Below are positions 43,612 through 52,618 of a DNA stretch of 64,000 bases, one piece after another. The translations under genes were made by a program, and so were the position numbers. Within the stretch, counting starts at the first letter, position 1. The number at the start of each line of letters is the position of its first letter. The notes below the pieces were generated by a model. It was not told the origin of the DNA, did not search any database, and worked only from the letters and a program-made list of their open reading frames with translations. The stretch lies in the NCBI RefSeq assembly GCF_014268455.2, contig NZ_CP077085.1:4009001-4073000 (forward strand). Direction: 5' to 3'. Origin of the DNA: Pseudomonas shahriarae. GTDB lineage: Bacteria > Pseudomonadota > Gammaproteobacteria > Pseudomonadales > Pseudomonadaceae.

Positions 43612-43651
43612 GGGTGTCTCCACAATGGCTTATTGTTTTTGTCGGGCAATA

Positions 43652-43665
43652 GTTAACATGTTATC
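43652..43665. promoter_or_regulatory. GTTAA-N4-TTAAC-like site before feaR
   Basis: GTTAA-CATG-TTATC, one arm mismatch, 41 bp upstream of the feaR-type ATG. The core TAACATGTTA is identical to the core before the hpa porin. Confidence 0.45.
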
Positions 43666-43719
43666 TATATGCGCGCAACAAGTACCTGTCCACCATTGTG
43701 TTAGCACTAATGATGCCAA

Positions 43720-44313
43720 TCAGAGCGTGCGCAATACGCGCTGCAAGCCGAGCAGCGCAGCCAGCAGTACATCCCGCTGTTCACGGCTCAGGGCAATGTA
43801 GCGTCGGAAGGCCGGCATGCGGTTGACCACCTCGCTGCCGCCCATGTGCTCCAGGCGTACGTGCCATTGCTGGGCATGCAGCTCGATGTGCAGGCGCTTG
43901 AAATCCAGGGGCATCAATGCCTCGTGCAGGGCGCTGTCCTGTTGCAAGCGCGCCTGCAATTGCCCCAGCAATGCCCCCTCGCCCGCGCGCTGCCGGCAGC
44001 AGATTCCAGTTCGTCGAATGGCCCCGCCATGGTGCAATTCAAAGCGTGCCGCGCCCTCTGCCGAGGCGGGTAGGCGCAGGCTGAATTCGGTCATGACCAG
44101 GTGCATCAACAACTGCGATTCGGTGCGCTCGCGGATCTCCAGGTGCAGGCTGTCGTCGTCCAGGAGGGCGTGCGCCAAAGTCGGCGATACCTGCTCGAAA
44201 CGCGCCAGCCCGAGGTTGCGCTGCAACTGCCCCAGGGTGCGCCCAGGCTGATAGCCGGCGGGCGCCCGTTGCGCACTGAACAGTTCAGACAGCTTTTGCC
44301 GCAGTGCTGACAT
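43720..44313 (-). CDS. Uncharacterised protein (DUF3156-like)
   Basis: 197 residues starting MSALRQKLSELF, overlapping the permease gene end by 29 bp, which implies translational coupling. No signal peptide or membrane segment. The sequence alternates amphipathic strands and helices (ARFELHHGG, LHIELHAQQWHVRLEHMGGSEVV) and is Arg/Leu rich. I associate it loosely with the DUF3156 family often found beside amino-acid permeases in pseudomonads; no function is known. Its tie to the APC permease suggests a role in amine uptake or control. Confidence 0.65.
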   Translation of the reverse strand: MSALRQKLSELFSAQRAPAGYQPGRTLGQLQRNLGLARFEQVSPTLAHALLDDDSLHLEIRERTESQLLMHLVMTEFSLRLPASAEGAARFELHHGGAIRRTGICCRQRAGEGALLGQLQARLQQDSALHEALMPLDFKRLHIELHAQQWHVRLEHMGGSEVVNRMPAFRRYIALSREQRDVLLAALLGLQRVLRTL

Positions 44314-45784
44314 AGCCGTGATGAGCGTGACCCGGTTCATTGGCAAACTCCTTGGCCAGCACGTCTTCCACCGACGCCGGCGTGAATGGATTGACCTTCT
44401 GCACCACCAGGGTCCAGAACAGCGCATACACCGCAGTGCCGCCCAGCATCACGCCGAACGGGACATAGATATCCGCCGGGTTCATCCCTGGCGGCGTGAT
44501 AAACCACATGCCCAACAGAATGCCGGCGCTGGACAGCAACTGCGGCAGCGGGAACCACGGCGAGCGATAAGCCCGTGGCAAATCGGGGCGACGAATGCGC
44601 AGGATCACCACCGACACCGTGACCAACAGGTAGGCGAAACTCCACGCACACACCGCCGCCAGCACCAGGTGCATGATGTTGTCGGTGTTGCCGCCCAGGT
44701 ACAGCGCATGCAGGCACGGAATCAGCATCGCCACCAGGATGCACAGCACCGGAGTCTTGAAGCGTGGGTGCAGGTAGGTGAAGACCTTGGGCAACGCGCC
44801 ATCCACCGCCATGCCATACAGAATGCGTGGCACACCGGCCATCAGGGTGTTGATGGTGGCGGCGCCGGCAAACAGAAAGCCAATGCCCAGCCACAGCGGC
44901 CCGATCTGCCCCATCACCTGTTCGGCAAAGCGTGGAATGGCCATGGGTGTGTCCAGCAGATGCACGCCGCTGGTCGCGTCCAGCACCACGTTTTCCACCT
45001 GGCGCTTCATCGCTGCGCCATAGATGAACATGCACGTTGCCACGCCCATCAGGCCGAGCATCATTGCCCGGGGCATGACCTTGGCCGACTGGCGCAAGTC
45101 CGGCGCCAGCGGGGTGACGAATTCACAGCCGACAAACATAAACATCGCCATGCCCACCAACGACAGCACTGTCACCAGGTCGGTGCCCACCAGGGACTCA
45201 CCAAACCAGCCGTCCAGCTGCACTGCCGGCGCGGCGATCAGGCCCAGCACGCCAAACACCATCAAGGTGGTCCACATTCCGAAGGTGAGGATGATCTCGG
45301 CGCGGCCAAAGGCACTGACGCCAAACACATTGAGCACGCCGAACACCAGCACAAAACCGACACCCAGCAGCCACGAGCCACCGGCGGATTCGGCCAGGGT
45401 GTTGAGGTGTTCGAAGTTCACCAGCGCCATGACCCCGGCGAGGATGGTCTCGGCGGTGCCGGCAAACACATGCACGATCAAATACGCCGACAAGGTGCCG
45501 GTGATCGCAAAGAAACGGCCCATGCCGCAATTGATGTAGTCGTACACCGAGCCGGTGGTGGGCAGTATCGAGGCGGCCTCGGCGAAGGTCGTGGCCTGGG
45601 CCAGCATCATCACCACGGCCAGCAGCATGGCCAGCGCAAACGCGCTGCCGCCGATGCCAAAGCCCATGGTCGCGGTGAGAATCACCGGGCTGGCCATGAT
45701 CAGGCCAATGGTGCTGGCCAACGCGGTGGGGAAACCCACCGTGCCCCGGTTCAGGTGCGCAGTAAGTCTGTCATTGCTCGACAT
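44285..45784 (-). CDS. APC-superfamily amino acid/amine permease
   Basis: 499 residues from MSSNDRL; an upstream in-frame stretch has no ribosome site. Twelve hydrophobic segments with the APC TM1 motif (ALASTIGLIMASPVILTATMG) and conserved TTGSVYDYINCGMGRFF region. These transporters exchange or symport amino acids and amines. In this neighbourhood it probably imports the amine used by the FAD oxidase. It is divergent from the alginate-export-type porin gene, so outer and inner membrane transport genes may share one control region. Confidence 0.86.
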   Translation of the reverse strand: MSSNDRLTAHLNRGTVGFPTALASTIGLIMASPVILTATMGFGIGGSAFALAMLLAVVMMLAQATTFAEAASILPTTGSVYDYINCGMGRFFAITGTLSAYLIVHVFAGTAETILAGVMALVNFEHLNTLAESAGGSWLLGVGFVLVFGVLNVFGVSAFGRAEIILTFGMWTTLMVFGVLGLIAAPAVQLDGWFGESLVGTDLVTVLSLVGMAMFMFVGCEFVTPLAPDLRQSAKVMPRAMMLGLMGVATCMFIYGAAMKRQVENVVLDATSGVHLLDTPMAIPRFAEQVMGQIGPLWLGIGFLFAGAATINTLMAGVPRILYGMAVDGALPKVFTYLHPRFKTPVLCILVAMLIPCLHALYLGGNTDNIMHLVLAAVCAWSFAYLLVTVSVVILRIRRPDLPRAYRSPWFPLPQLLSSAGILLGMWFITPPGMNPADIYVPFGVMLGGTAVYALFWTLVVQKVNPFTPASVEDVLAKEFANEPGHAHHGYVSTAAKAV

Positions 45785-46000
45785 GGTGCAGATCCTCGAA
45801 AGGGATTTTTTAGAAGTGTTTGCACTGTGCGCCCCGCCCAACCTGATCGTCTTGCCCCTGGCTGCCGCCGGTTTTGTTGCTCCCTGCCAGGGTTTGCAGC
45901 CTGGCGGCCAGGATCAATTACCTGGCACGCAGGTGAAAGACTTGCGCCGCCGACGCTCGCCCTAATGCGCCCTCAACTTAACCCTTGGGGGACTATAACA

Positions 46001-47329
46001 ATGGAGCACACACGCAAAACCCGCCACCTGCGCCCGGCTGTCGGCCTGGGTCTGGCGCTGTTGATTGGCCAACCTTCAGCCCAGGCAATCGAACTGTATG
46101 CCGACGACGACACCACCGTCACCGGCAACTTCCTGGCCGTGTACGGCATGTTCAACAGTCGCAAGAACTACGAGGGCAGCCAGGGCGGTTCGACCTGGCG
46201 TGAAGGCTTTATCAAGTACGGCTTGAGCGTCGAGCAGACCCTGGGCAGCAACGCCAGTGTGTATGGCACCGCCAACCTGGTGAGTTCCGGCACCTGGGGC
46301 GATGGCGATGCCTCCCGCGTGACTGACGGCAGCGAGCGCACCACCAAGTTCGACGAAGCCTTTGCCGGCTGGCGCTCGGGGGACCTGTTGCCGGCCCTGG
46401 GCAAGGATGGCCTGGACCTGTCGTACGGGCGCCAGATCATCACCGTGGGCGACGGCTTTATCATCAACGACGATGGCCCGAACCTGGGCAATGGCGTGGC
46501 CGACGGTGAGTTCGACCGCGGCGGCGCCTATTACATCGCGGCGCGGCATGCGTTCGACAAGGCGGCAGTGATGCGCCTGGGCGGCAAGGACGGCCTGCAT
46601 GGCAGCCTGATGTGGATCGAGTCCGACAACCGCGCCCAGGCCCTGACCGAAATGGCCATCGGCACCCTGGAATACAGCGCAGCGCCAGGCACCCTGGGCT
46701 TGACCTACCTGCATGGCATCGACGTGGACGAGCGGTTTGCCAACGACCTACAACGTCAACGCAAGGGCATGAACCTCTACAGCCTGCGCGGCACCGGGAA
46801 TGCCGGGATCGACAACGCGCACTTCTCGTTTGAATACGCCTGGCAGGACAAAGACCCCGGCCCGGAAAAAGCCTGGTACGCCGAGGCCGGCTACACCTTC
46901 GCCGACCTGCCCTGGTCGCCGGACCTGACCTACCGCTATGCGCGCTACTCGAAAAACTGGGATGCGCTATTCGCTGGCTTCAATCGAGGGTTGGGTACCT
47001 GGGTCCAGGGCGAAGTGGCGGGCAACTACTCCGGGCCCTACAACAGCAACACCTCGGTGCAGCACGTGGCACTCAAGGTCAAGCCGCTGGACAACCTGAC
47101 CCTCGGCGCACTGTTCTTCGACTACCAGACTGTCAGCAAGCGCAACATGCTCGACCTGGATGGCCGCGAGCTGGACCTGTATGTCGAATGGGCGGTGAAC
47201 GAACACCTGATCATCACGCCGTTGATTGGCCTGTACCAACCGGACAAGGACCAGGAGACGGGCGGCAACCAGGTCGGTGGCAACGGCACCAACGTGTATA
47301 GCCAGTTGGTGGTGGCGGTGCCGTTCTAA
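46001..47329 (+). CDS. Alginate-export-family outer-membrane porin
   Basis: 442 residues. Signal peptide to about 29 (PSAQA). The mature protein opens with a short acidic strand (DDDTTVTGNFLAVYG) and contains the SYGRQIITVGDGFIINDDGPN motif near 140-160 that marks the alginate_exp (AlgE-like) barrel family, ending in VAVPF. Several family members in pseudomonads act in uptake of small aromatic or hydrophobic compounds rather than alginate. Divergent from the APC permease; a REP pair follows. Confidence 0.82.
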   Translation: MEHTRKTRHLRPAVGLGLALLIGQPSAQAIELYADDDTTVTGNFLAVYGMFNSRKNYEGSQGGSTWREGFIKYGLSVEQTLGSNASVYGTANLVSSGTWGDGDASRVTDGSERTTKFDEAFAGWRSGDLLPALGKDGLDLSYGRQIITVGDGFIINDDGPNLGNGVADGEFDRGGAYYIAARHAFDKAAVMRLGGKDGLHGSLMWIESDNRAQALTEMAIGTLEYSAAPGTLGLTYLHGIDVDERFANDLQRQRKGMNLYSLRGTGNAGIDNAHFSFEYAWQDKDPGPEKAWYAEAGYTFADLPWSPDLTYRYARYSKNWDALFAGFNRGLGTWVQGEVAGNYSGPYNSNTSVQHVALKVKPLDNLTLGALFFDYQTVSKRNMLDLDGRELDLYVEWAVNEHLIITPLIGLYQPDKDQETGGNQVGGNGTNVYSQLVVAVPF

Positions 47330-47359
47330 GCCGTGGGTTGCGCCTGAGCCACCGCACTT

Positions 47360-47457
47360 CCCCTGTAGGAACGGGCTTGCCCGCGATAGCGGTAGTTCAT
47401 CCGCCGAATGTATCGACTGACACTCAGCCATCGCGGGCAAGCCCGCTCCCACAGGGG
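47360..47457. repeat. REP-type inverted pair
   Basis: CCCCTGTAGGAACGGGCTTG and its inverted partner ending in CCCACAGGGG form a long hairpin with ATCGCGGGC stems, 31 bp after the porin stop. Confidence 0.8.
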
Positions 47458-47555
47458 CATGGCAGCCACAGACATACGCCCCGGCAGGCACAGTCAAGCT
47501 GTCGCCTGCAGCGTTGGTTAGCCTCGGGGTTTCCCTTTTGATCAGGAACCTCCCC

Positions 47556-49043
47556 ATGAGCGATATCGCGCTGCTGCCCACCGTCGAAGCCTTCTTGCGT
47601 CGAGACCACGGCCTGTTTATCGACGGCGGCTATGTCCCCAGCCAGTCCAGCCAGACCCTGGCAGTGATCAACCCCGCCACCGGCCAGGTCATCGCCACGG
47701 TCGCCGACGCGCAAGCCAGTGATATCGAGCTGGCCGTGGCCTCCGCCAGGCACGGCTTTAAACAATGGTCCCAGACCGCCCCGGCGGTGCGCGGTAACGT
47801 GCTGCTCAAACTCGCCGACCTGCTGGAACGCCACCGTGAGGAGCTGGCACAGATCGAGACCTGTCAGTCGGGCAAGATCATCCAGATTTCCCGGGCGTTC
47901 GAGGTGGACCAGGCCGCGCATTTCCTGCGTTATTACGCAGGCTGGGCGACCAAGATCAGCGGCCAGACCCTCACCCCGTCACTGCCTTCGTTTGCCGGCG
48001 AGCGCTACACCGCCTTCACCCTGCGCGAACCGGTGGGCGTGGTGGTAGGCATCGTGCCGTGGAATTTCTCGACCATGATCGCCATCTGGAAACTCGCCTC
48101 GGCCCTGGTGACCGGGTGCAGCATCATCATCAAGCCCAGCGAGTTCACGCCGCTGACCCTGCTGCGCATTGCCGAACTGGCGGTGGAAGCCGGCCTGCCC
48201 GCTGGCGTGCTGAATGTGCTGACCGGCGGCGGCCAGGTGGGTAAGGGGCTGATCGAACACCCCGGCACCGACAAGGTGTCATTCACCGGTTCGGTGCCCA
48301 CCGGCCTTGCGGTGGGCAGCGCGGCCATGGGTGCCGGCCTGACCCGCGCGACCCTGGAACTGGGTGGCAAAAACGCCGCGGCGTTCCTGCCCGATGTGAA
48401 GCTGGAAACCGCCGTCAACGGCATTATCGAAGCCGGGTTCCTGCACTCCGGGCAAATCTGCGCGGCGGCCGAGCGGTTCTTCGTCCACCGCTCGCAGATC
48501 AACCCGGTCATGCAAGCCCTGGCCCAGCGTTTGAGCCGACTGAATATCGGCTCGCCACTGGATGAGCGCACCGAGTTCGGCCCGGTCACCCACCGTCAGC
48601 ACCAGCTGAAGCTGGAAGGTTTTTTTGCCACCGCCCGCGCCGAAAACAACACGATCATCCATGGCGGCCAGCCAATGGATTGGCAGGGTTGCTATGTCGA
48701 GCCCACGATCATTCTCGCCAACAGCATCAACGACACGCTGCTCACCGAAGAGACCTTCGGCCCCATCGCCACGTTCCTGCCCTACGACGACGAGGATGAG
48801 TTGCTGGCGTTGATAAACCACACCGCTGGCGGCCTCAGCGCCAGCCTGTGGACCAACGACCTGGGCAAGGCGCTGCGCATGGTCCCGGCGATCAACGCCG
48901 GCACGGTATGGGTGAATATGCACACCCTGCTCGACCCGGCCGTGCCGTTCGGTGGCAACAAATCCTCGGGGATTGGCCGGGAGTTTGGCAGCGCGTTTAT
49001 CGAGGACTACACCGAACTCAAGTCGGTGATGATGCGCTATTGA
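47556..49043 (+). CDS. feaB: Aldehyde dehydrogenase, phenylacetaldehyde type (FeaB-like)
   Basis: 495 residues starting MSDIALL after AGGAACCTCCCC. Aldehyde dehydrogenase core intact: PWNFSTMI near 168-175, Glu in LELGGKN and catalytic Cys in SGQICAAAERFF. Close to phenylacetaldehyde dehydrogenases (FeaB/PadA). With the FAD amine oxidase it would convert an arylethylamine to an arylacetate, feeding the hpa operon when the ring carries a hydroxyl. The substrate is inferred from neighbours. It converges with the RidA gene with no gap. Confidence 0.82.
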   Translation: MSDIALLPTVEAFLRRDHGLFIDGGYVPSQSSQTLAVINPATGQVIATVADAQASDIELAVASARHGFKQWSQTAPAVRGNVLLKLADLLERHREELAQIETCQSGKIIQISRAFEVDQAAHFLRYYAGWATKISGQTLTPSLPSFAGERYTAFTLREPVGVVVGIVPWNFSTMIAIWKLASALVTGCSIIIKPSEFTPLTLLRIAELAVEAGLPAGVLNVLTGGGQVGKGLIEHPGTDKVSFTGSVPTGLAVGSAAMGAGLTRATLELGGKNAAAFLPDVKLETAVNGIIEAGFLHSGQICAAAERFFVHRSQINPVMQALAQRLSRLNIGSPLDERTEFGPVTHRQHQLKLEGFFATARAENNTIIHGGQPMDWQGCYVEPTIILANSINDTLLTEETFGPIATFLPYDDEDELLALINHTAGGLSASLWTNDLGKALRMVPAINAGTVWVNMHTLLDPAVPFGGNKSSGIGREFGSAFIEDYTELKSVMMRY

Positions 49044-49445
49044 TCACCCCGGGATCAGCGCCTCCGCCTCGATCTCGATCAACCACTCGGGCAGCGACAG
49101 GCCGCTGACGATGATCCATGACGACGGCGGCGGATTGTCGGGGAAACGCTCGCGCAGCGCGGCAGCGATAGGCTCCTGCTGATCGCGGGCGGACTCGACG
49201 ATATACAGGCGCAGCATGATCACATGGGACAGATCGCCCTCGGCCGCGGCCAGGACCTTTTCAATATTGTCTAGGGCGGTGGCGGTCTGCTCGGCGATGC
49301 CGGGGCCGACGGTGCGCTCGTCAGCATCCACCCCCACCTGGCCGGACAAGAGAATGCGCCGGCCCTCGCGCACTTCCATGGCCTGGCTGAAACCGTATTG
49401 CAGGGAGTTGAAGACTGTCGGGGGATTGATGGTTTTTCGTTGCAT
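49044..49445 (-). CDS. RidA-family (YjgF/YER057c/UK114) protein
   Basis: 133 residues. Features: ILLSGQVGVDADERTVGPGIAEQ near 31-53, LDNIEKVLAAAEGDLSHVIMLRLYIV near 58-83 with the conserved Arg in the active-site groove. RidA proteins hydrolyse reactive enamine/imine intermediates produced by PLP or amine-oxidising enzymes. Presence next to an amine oxidase module fits a role in removing imine products. Gene lies convergent to the aldehyde dehydrogenase. Confidence 0.86.
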   Translation of the reverse strand: MQRKTINPPTVFNSLQYGFSQAMEVREGRRILLSGQVGVDADERTVGPGIAEQTATALDNIEKVLAAAEGDLSHVIMLRLYIVESARDQQEPIAAALRERFPDNPPPSSWIIVSGLSLPEWLIEIEAEALIPG

Positions 49446-49689
49446 GACGACTCCTTGTTGTCTGTAGGAAATAAGGCTACCTCAAGTGTTTTTTCGGCTC
49501 TTGGAGAAGTTGCCGATTTCAACATCCAGAAACAGAACACCTTGCAATCCACCCTCCCCCTACCTATATTCGCGCCAGGCGCCATCTACGCCACCTTCCG
49601 CGGAAAGGGCCGCGCCCAGGACATGACTGCATACCTCATCACTACGACTCCCAACCTTAAAGCGGACAAGGTTTGTGCAAGGAGATCGT

Positions 49690-50925
49690 ATGTCGCAACG
49701 CCCCGCCTCATCGGCCACTGACGGCCGTATCAACCTTGAGCAGCAGCGCAAGCGCGCCAAGGAACTGTTGCAGCGCCTGAAACACGGCACCGCGCCCACT
49801 GAACTGGCGCTGCTTGCCAACCCGCACCCGACGCTTTCCGATGCCCAATGGCTGATTGCCCGGCAACTGGGTTTCAGCAGTTGGCCCAAGCTCAAGGCCC
49901 ATGTGGAAGCAGTGGATTTTGCCGCCAACCACCCCGGTTTCGAAGCCAGCGATGAAGCGCGCACCACCCATTGGCGCTGCGGCAATGATATTGCCCACAG
50001 CCTTGGCGTGGCGGGGTTCAAGGGGCGGTTTCGGATGCTCAGCGACCCGCTGTGCATGGGCCCGGTCCAGACCTTGCCTGGCGAGGCCTACCGGGCGATG
50101 CGGGCGCGCTTCATCGGCCAGGCGTTTACCCTGGATGTGGCAGATGCCGCACGCCGCCTGGACGATGAGTACAGCCATCTTGAAGAGCTGGGCAGCGCCG
50201 ACCACAGCGTGTTGTGGTGCGAAGCGGATGCCTATGACCAACTGTTCCTGATCCGTGCCCTGGCAGGTCTTCAGCACACGCCGGCCAGGCTGGAGTTGAT
50301 CGCGGTCGACCGCATTCCCGGCGTGCAGCGCTTTATCGGCATCGGGCAATTGGCCCCGCAGGTGTTGGCCTGGCTGTGGCCCCAGCGCCGGCCAGTTGAC
50401 GAGCCCATGCGCCAATTGGCGCGGCAGGCGTGGGCGGCCTATTGCGACAGCTCGCCCGTGGCCCTGGCACAGTTGGCCCGCAACCCCCTCCCCGCCTTGC
50501 CCTTGCTGGCCCCGGCACTGCGCCGACAGTTGCAGGAGTTGCCCGGCGCTCGCGATGGCTTGTCGCTGACCGAGCGCCTGGCCCTGCAGTATCTGGTAGA
50601 AGTCGGCCCCACGCCGTTTGCCCGGGTGTTCGCCGAGCTGATGGCCAAGCGTGAACCCCTGCCCTACCTCGGCGACATGATGTTCCATGCCCTGATGCGG
50701 CCGCTGATCGACGGGGCCTCTCCTTTGCTGACTGAGTCCGACAGCCACCTACCCTGGCCTGGCCGCACACTGGCGCTGACGCCCCTGGGCCACCAGGTGT
50801 TGAGTGGCAGCGAGTACTGGCCCGATCATGCAAGCCACGAGCGCTGGGTCGGTGGCGTGCAGATCGTAGCGGGGCAGCCGCACTGGACGATCGACGACAA
50901 GGGCGTGCCAGCCTGGCGGACCTAA
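49690..50925 (+). CDS. DUF1835-type protein, uncharacterised
   Basis: 411 residues after AAGGAGATCGT. An N-terminal helical segment (about 10-80, ELLQRLKHGTAPTELALLANPHPTLSDAQWLIARQLGFSSWPKLK, an ankyrin-adjacent type motif) precedes a DUF1835 domain (about 85-215, HWRCGNDIAHSLGVAGF, VLWCEADAYDQLFLIRALAGL). A C-terminal DUF3658-like part follows. Cytoplasmic; function unknown. Its TAA stop interlocks with the stop of a small minus-strand ORF (CTAA at 50922-50925). Confidence 0.78.
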   Translation: MSQRPASSATDGRINLEQQRKRAKELLQRLKHGTAPTELALLANPHPTLSDAQWLIARQLGFSSWPKLKAHVEAVDFAANHPGFEASDEARTTHWRCGNDIAHSLGVAGFKGRFRMLSDPLCMGPVQTLPGEAYRAMRARFIGQAFTLDVADAARRLDDEYSHLEELGSADHSVLWCEADAYDQLFLIRALAGLQHTPARLELIAVDRIPGVQRFIGIGQLAPQVLAWLWPQRRPVDEPMRQLARQAWAAYCDSSPVALAQLARNPLPALPLLAPALRRQLQELPGARDGLSLTERLALQYLVEVGPTPFARVFAELMAKREPLPYLGDMMFHALMRPLIDGASPLLTESDSHLPWPGRTLALTPLGHQVLSGSEYWPDHASHERWVGGVQIVAGQPHWTIDDKGVPAWRT

Positions 50926-51062
50926 CGCCCCTGGCTGAGCATCTGCAGGTTCATCGCCACGAGCTTGCGCCGCTTGGACAAGGGCTTGCCGGCGTGTTTA
51001 TGCAAGGTGCACAGCTCGAGGTCATCCTCGATGACCAGGATGCGTGCGGAAGGAGATGGCAT
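50922..51062 (-). pseudogene. 46-codon remnant resembling the start of a response-regulator receiver domain
   Basis: Translates to MPSPSARILVIEDDLELCTL followed by a basic stretch (KHAGKPLSKRRKLVAMN) and a stop. The first 20 residues match the first strand and acidic pair of receiver domains; the rest does not, as if most of a regulator gene had been deleted and the end fused to something else. The start ATG is preceded by a degenerate purine tract. It could also be a chance match or a true small protein. Confidence 0.35.
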
Positions 51063-51269
51063 AGGCGGCAGATGATAACCGTTCACAATTAGGCCAGTTT
51101 CTCACCCGGGGAAACATTGCGCAACGAACGTGGCGTATTGGGCTGTGTGAACGCGGATTATCAATATTTTGAAGAAACTGATTGCATCGAACCTGGGCTT
51201 TTTCAGTTAAACGCCAGCAATCAAGCTATCTCCTCGTTAGGTCACGTCACCAGATGCAGGAGAATCATC

Positions 51270-51368
51270 ATGTCGAAAGCCACCGTCAGCCAGTTCATGC
51301 ACACCCTCCATCAACGCCTCACCGAGTTGTGGGATACCTGTGCCCGCGCTGGGGGAGCACGCTCATGA
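51270..51368 (+). CDS. Short 32-residue leader ORF coupled to the lipoprotein gene
   Basis: MSKATVSQFMHTLHQRLTEL plus 12 more residues, with CAGGAGAATCATC before the ATG, a good ribosome site. Its TGA overlaps the ATG of the next gene (ATGA at 51365-51368). The predicted peptide is an amphipathic helix. The downstream lipoprotein start has no Shine-Dalgarno of its own (GGGGGAGCACGCTC is weak), so translation is likely to pass through this ORF. No homolog known to me. Confidence 0.5.
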   Translation: MSKATVSQFMHTLHQRLTELWDTCARAGGARS

Positions 51369-52438
51369 CCCGTTTGCTGCTGGGCGCCGCCATGCTGGCA
51401 CTGCTTGCCGGGTGCGCCACCGTCAAACAGCCCGAGTTGGACGTCGCGGTCCAAAGCTCCGGGCAGATCTGGAACGCCGTAGCGCACTACAGCGGCCGCA
51501 CGTTTCTCTCGGGGCCACGCTGGACCGGGACCCAGGGGCCACAACTGACGGCAATCGACCAAAATGGCCAGCGCGCTGCCTATCCAAGCGGTGCCTGGAA
51601 CAGTTGGGCACCAGGGCGGGATGCTGCCAACGTCTTCGTGAACATCAATGCCCTGCGCCTGGAGGGCGACAAACTGTGGGTGGTGGATACCGGATCGCCC
51701 GAATTCGGCGGCAACCCTGTCAGCCAAGGCGCAAAGCTGGTGTGTATCGACCTGCCTACAAACCAGGTGGTTCGCACCTACTTCTTCGGGCCGGATATCG
51801 CCATGGCCGGCAGCTACGTGGACGACGTCCGCTTCAGCGCCGGCAAGGCCTTCCTCACCGATGCGGGAAATGCCGGCATTATTGTCGTCGACCTGAAGAC
51901 CGGCGAAGCCCGGCGCGTGCTGAACCAGCATGCCTCAGTGGTCGCCCGGCCCGACCGGGACTTGATCCTCAGCAACCAGGTGGTCAAGGCCCCCAACGGC
52001 CAACCCCTGCGCGTCAACGCCGACCCGCTGGAAGTCAGCATTGACGGCGTCTGGCTGTACTATGGCGCGCTGCAAGGCCCGTGGTTCAAGGTGCGGATCC
52101 AGGACCTTGCGAACCCGGCCCTGCCCCCGGAACAACTGGCCGCGCGGGTAGAATTCTTTGCCGATATACCGGCAACGGGAGGTTCGGTCATGGATGCACA
52201 GGGCAACCTGTACTTTTCCGACCTGGCCCACGACGCCATGCGCGTGCGCCGCCCTGACGGACAGATCGAAACCCTGATCGTGGACAAGCGCCTGCATTGG
52301 GTTGACGCGCCCTTCCTGGACAAGGACGGGACGTTGTGGCTGCCCACTCCACAAATGGACCGCGTAGCCCTGTTCAACAAGGGTAAATCCCTGGTGCAGT
52401 GGCCGGTGGGGGTTTATCGCTTATCGATACAGCGCTGA
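51365..52438 (+). CDS. Lipoprotein of the yellow/major-royal-jelly-protein family
   Basis: 357 residues. Type II signal peptide with lipobox LLAGC (Cys17). The mature region is a beta-propeller of the MRJP/yellow type: LWVVDTGSPEF, YVDDVRFSAGKAFLTDAGNAGIIVVDLKTGEARRVL and FSDLAHDAMRVRRPDG. Bacterial members are poorly understood; insect yellow proteins bind biogenic amines. Translation is probably coupled to the leader ORF. Not related in sequence to the SMP-30-type protein at 22382 beyond the propeller fold. Confidence 0.8.
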   Translation: MTRLLLGAAMLALLAGCATVKQPELDVAVQSSGQIWNAVAHYSGRTFLSGPRWTGTQGPQLTAIDQNGQRAAYPSGAWNSWAPGRDAANVFVNINALRLEGDKLWVVDTGSPEFGGNPVSQGAKLVCIDLPTNQVVRTYFFGPDIAMAGSYVDDVRFSAGKAFLTDAGNAGIIVVDLKTGEARRVLNQHASVVARPDRDLILSNQVVKAPNGQPLRVNADPLEVSIDGVWLYYGALQGPWFKVRIQDLANPALPPEQLAARVEFFADIPATGGSVMDAQGNLYFSDLAHDAMRVRRPDGQIETLIVDKRLHWVDAPFLDKDGTLWLPTPQMDRVALFNKGKSLVQWPVGVYRLSIQR

Positions 52439-52525
52439 TAAGCGCGACTGCAGATTGCTTAACGCTTTCACATCCCTTTCACAGTCGGGCGCCTAAGGTG
52501 ATCCCAGCTCCTAGTGAAAACCTTT

Positions 52526-52556
52526 AAGCCCGCACTCCCCATCGCGGGCTTTTCTT
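52526..52556 (+). terminator. Rho-independent terminator after the lipoprotein gene
   Basis: AGCCCGC (52527-52533) and GCGGGCT (52544-52550) with a 10-nt loop, followed by TTTCTTT. A clear stem and U-rich tract. Confidence 0.78.
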
Positions 52557-52618
52557 TGTCTGGGATTTGGCTGAAAGCGGGGTGCCCGGCATCTGCATGC
52601 CGGGCCAGGAAAGTGCAA

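Noticed and set aside
44318..46000. A 561-codon in-frame extension upstream of the alginate-export-type porin
   Set aside because: It is antisense to the APC permease; the porin has its own signal peptide and ribosome site at 46001.
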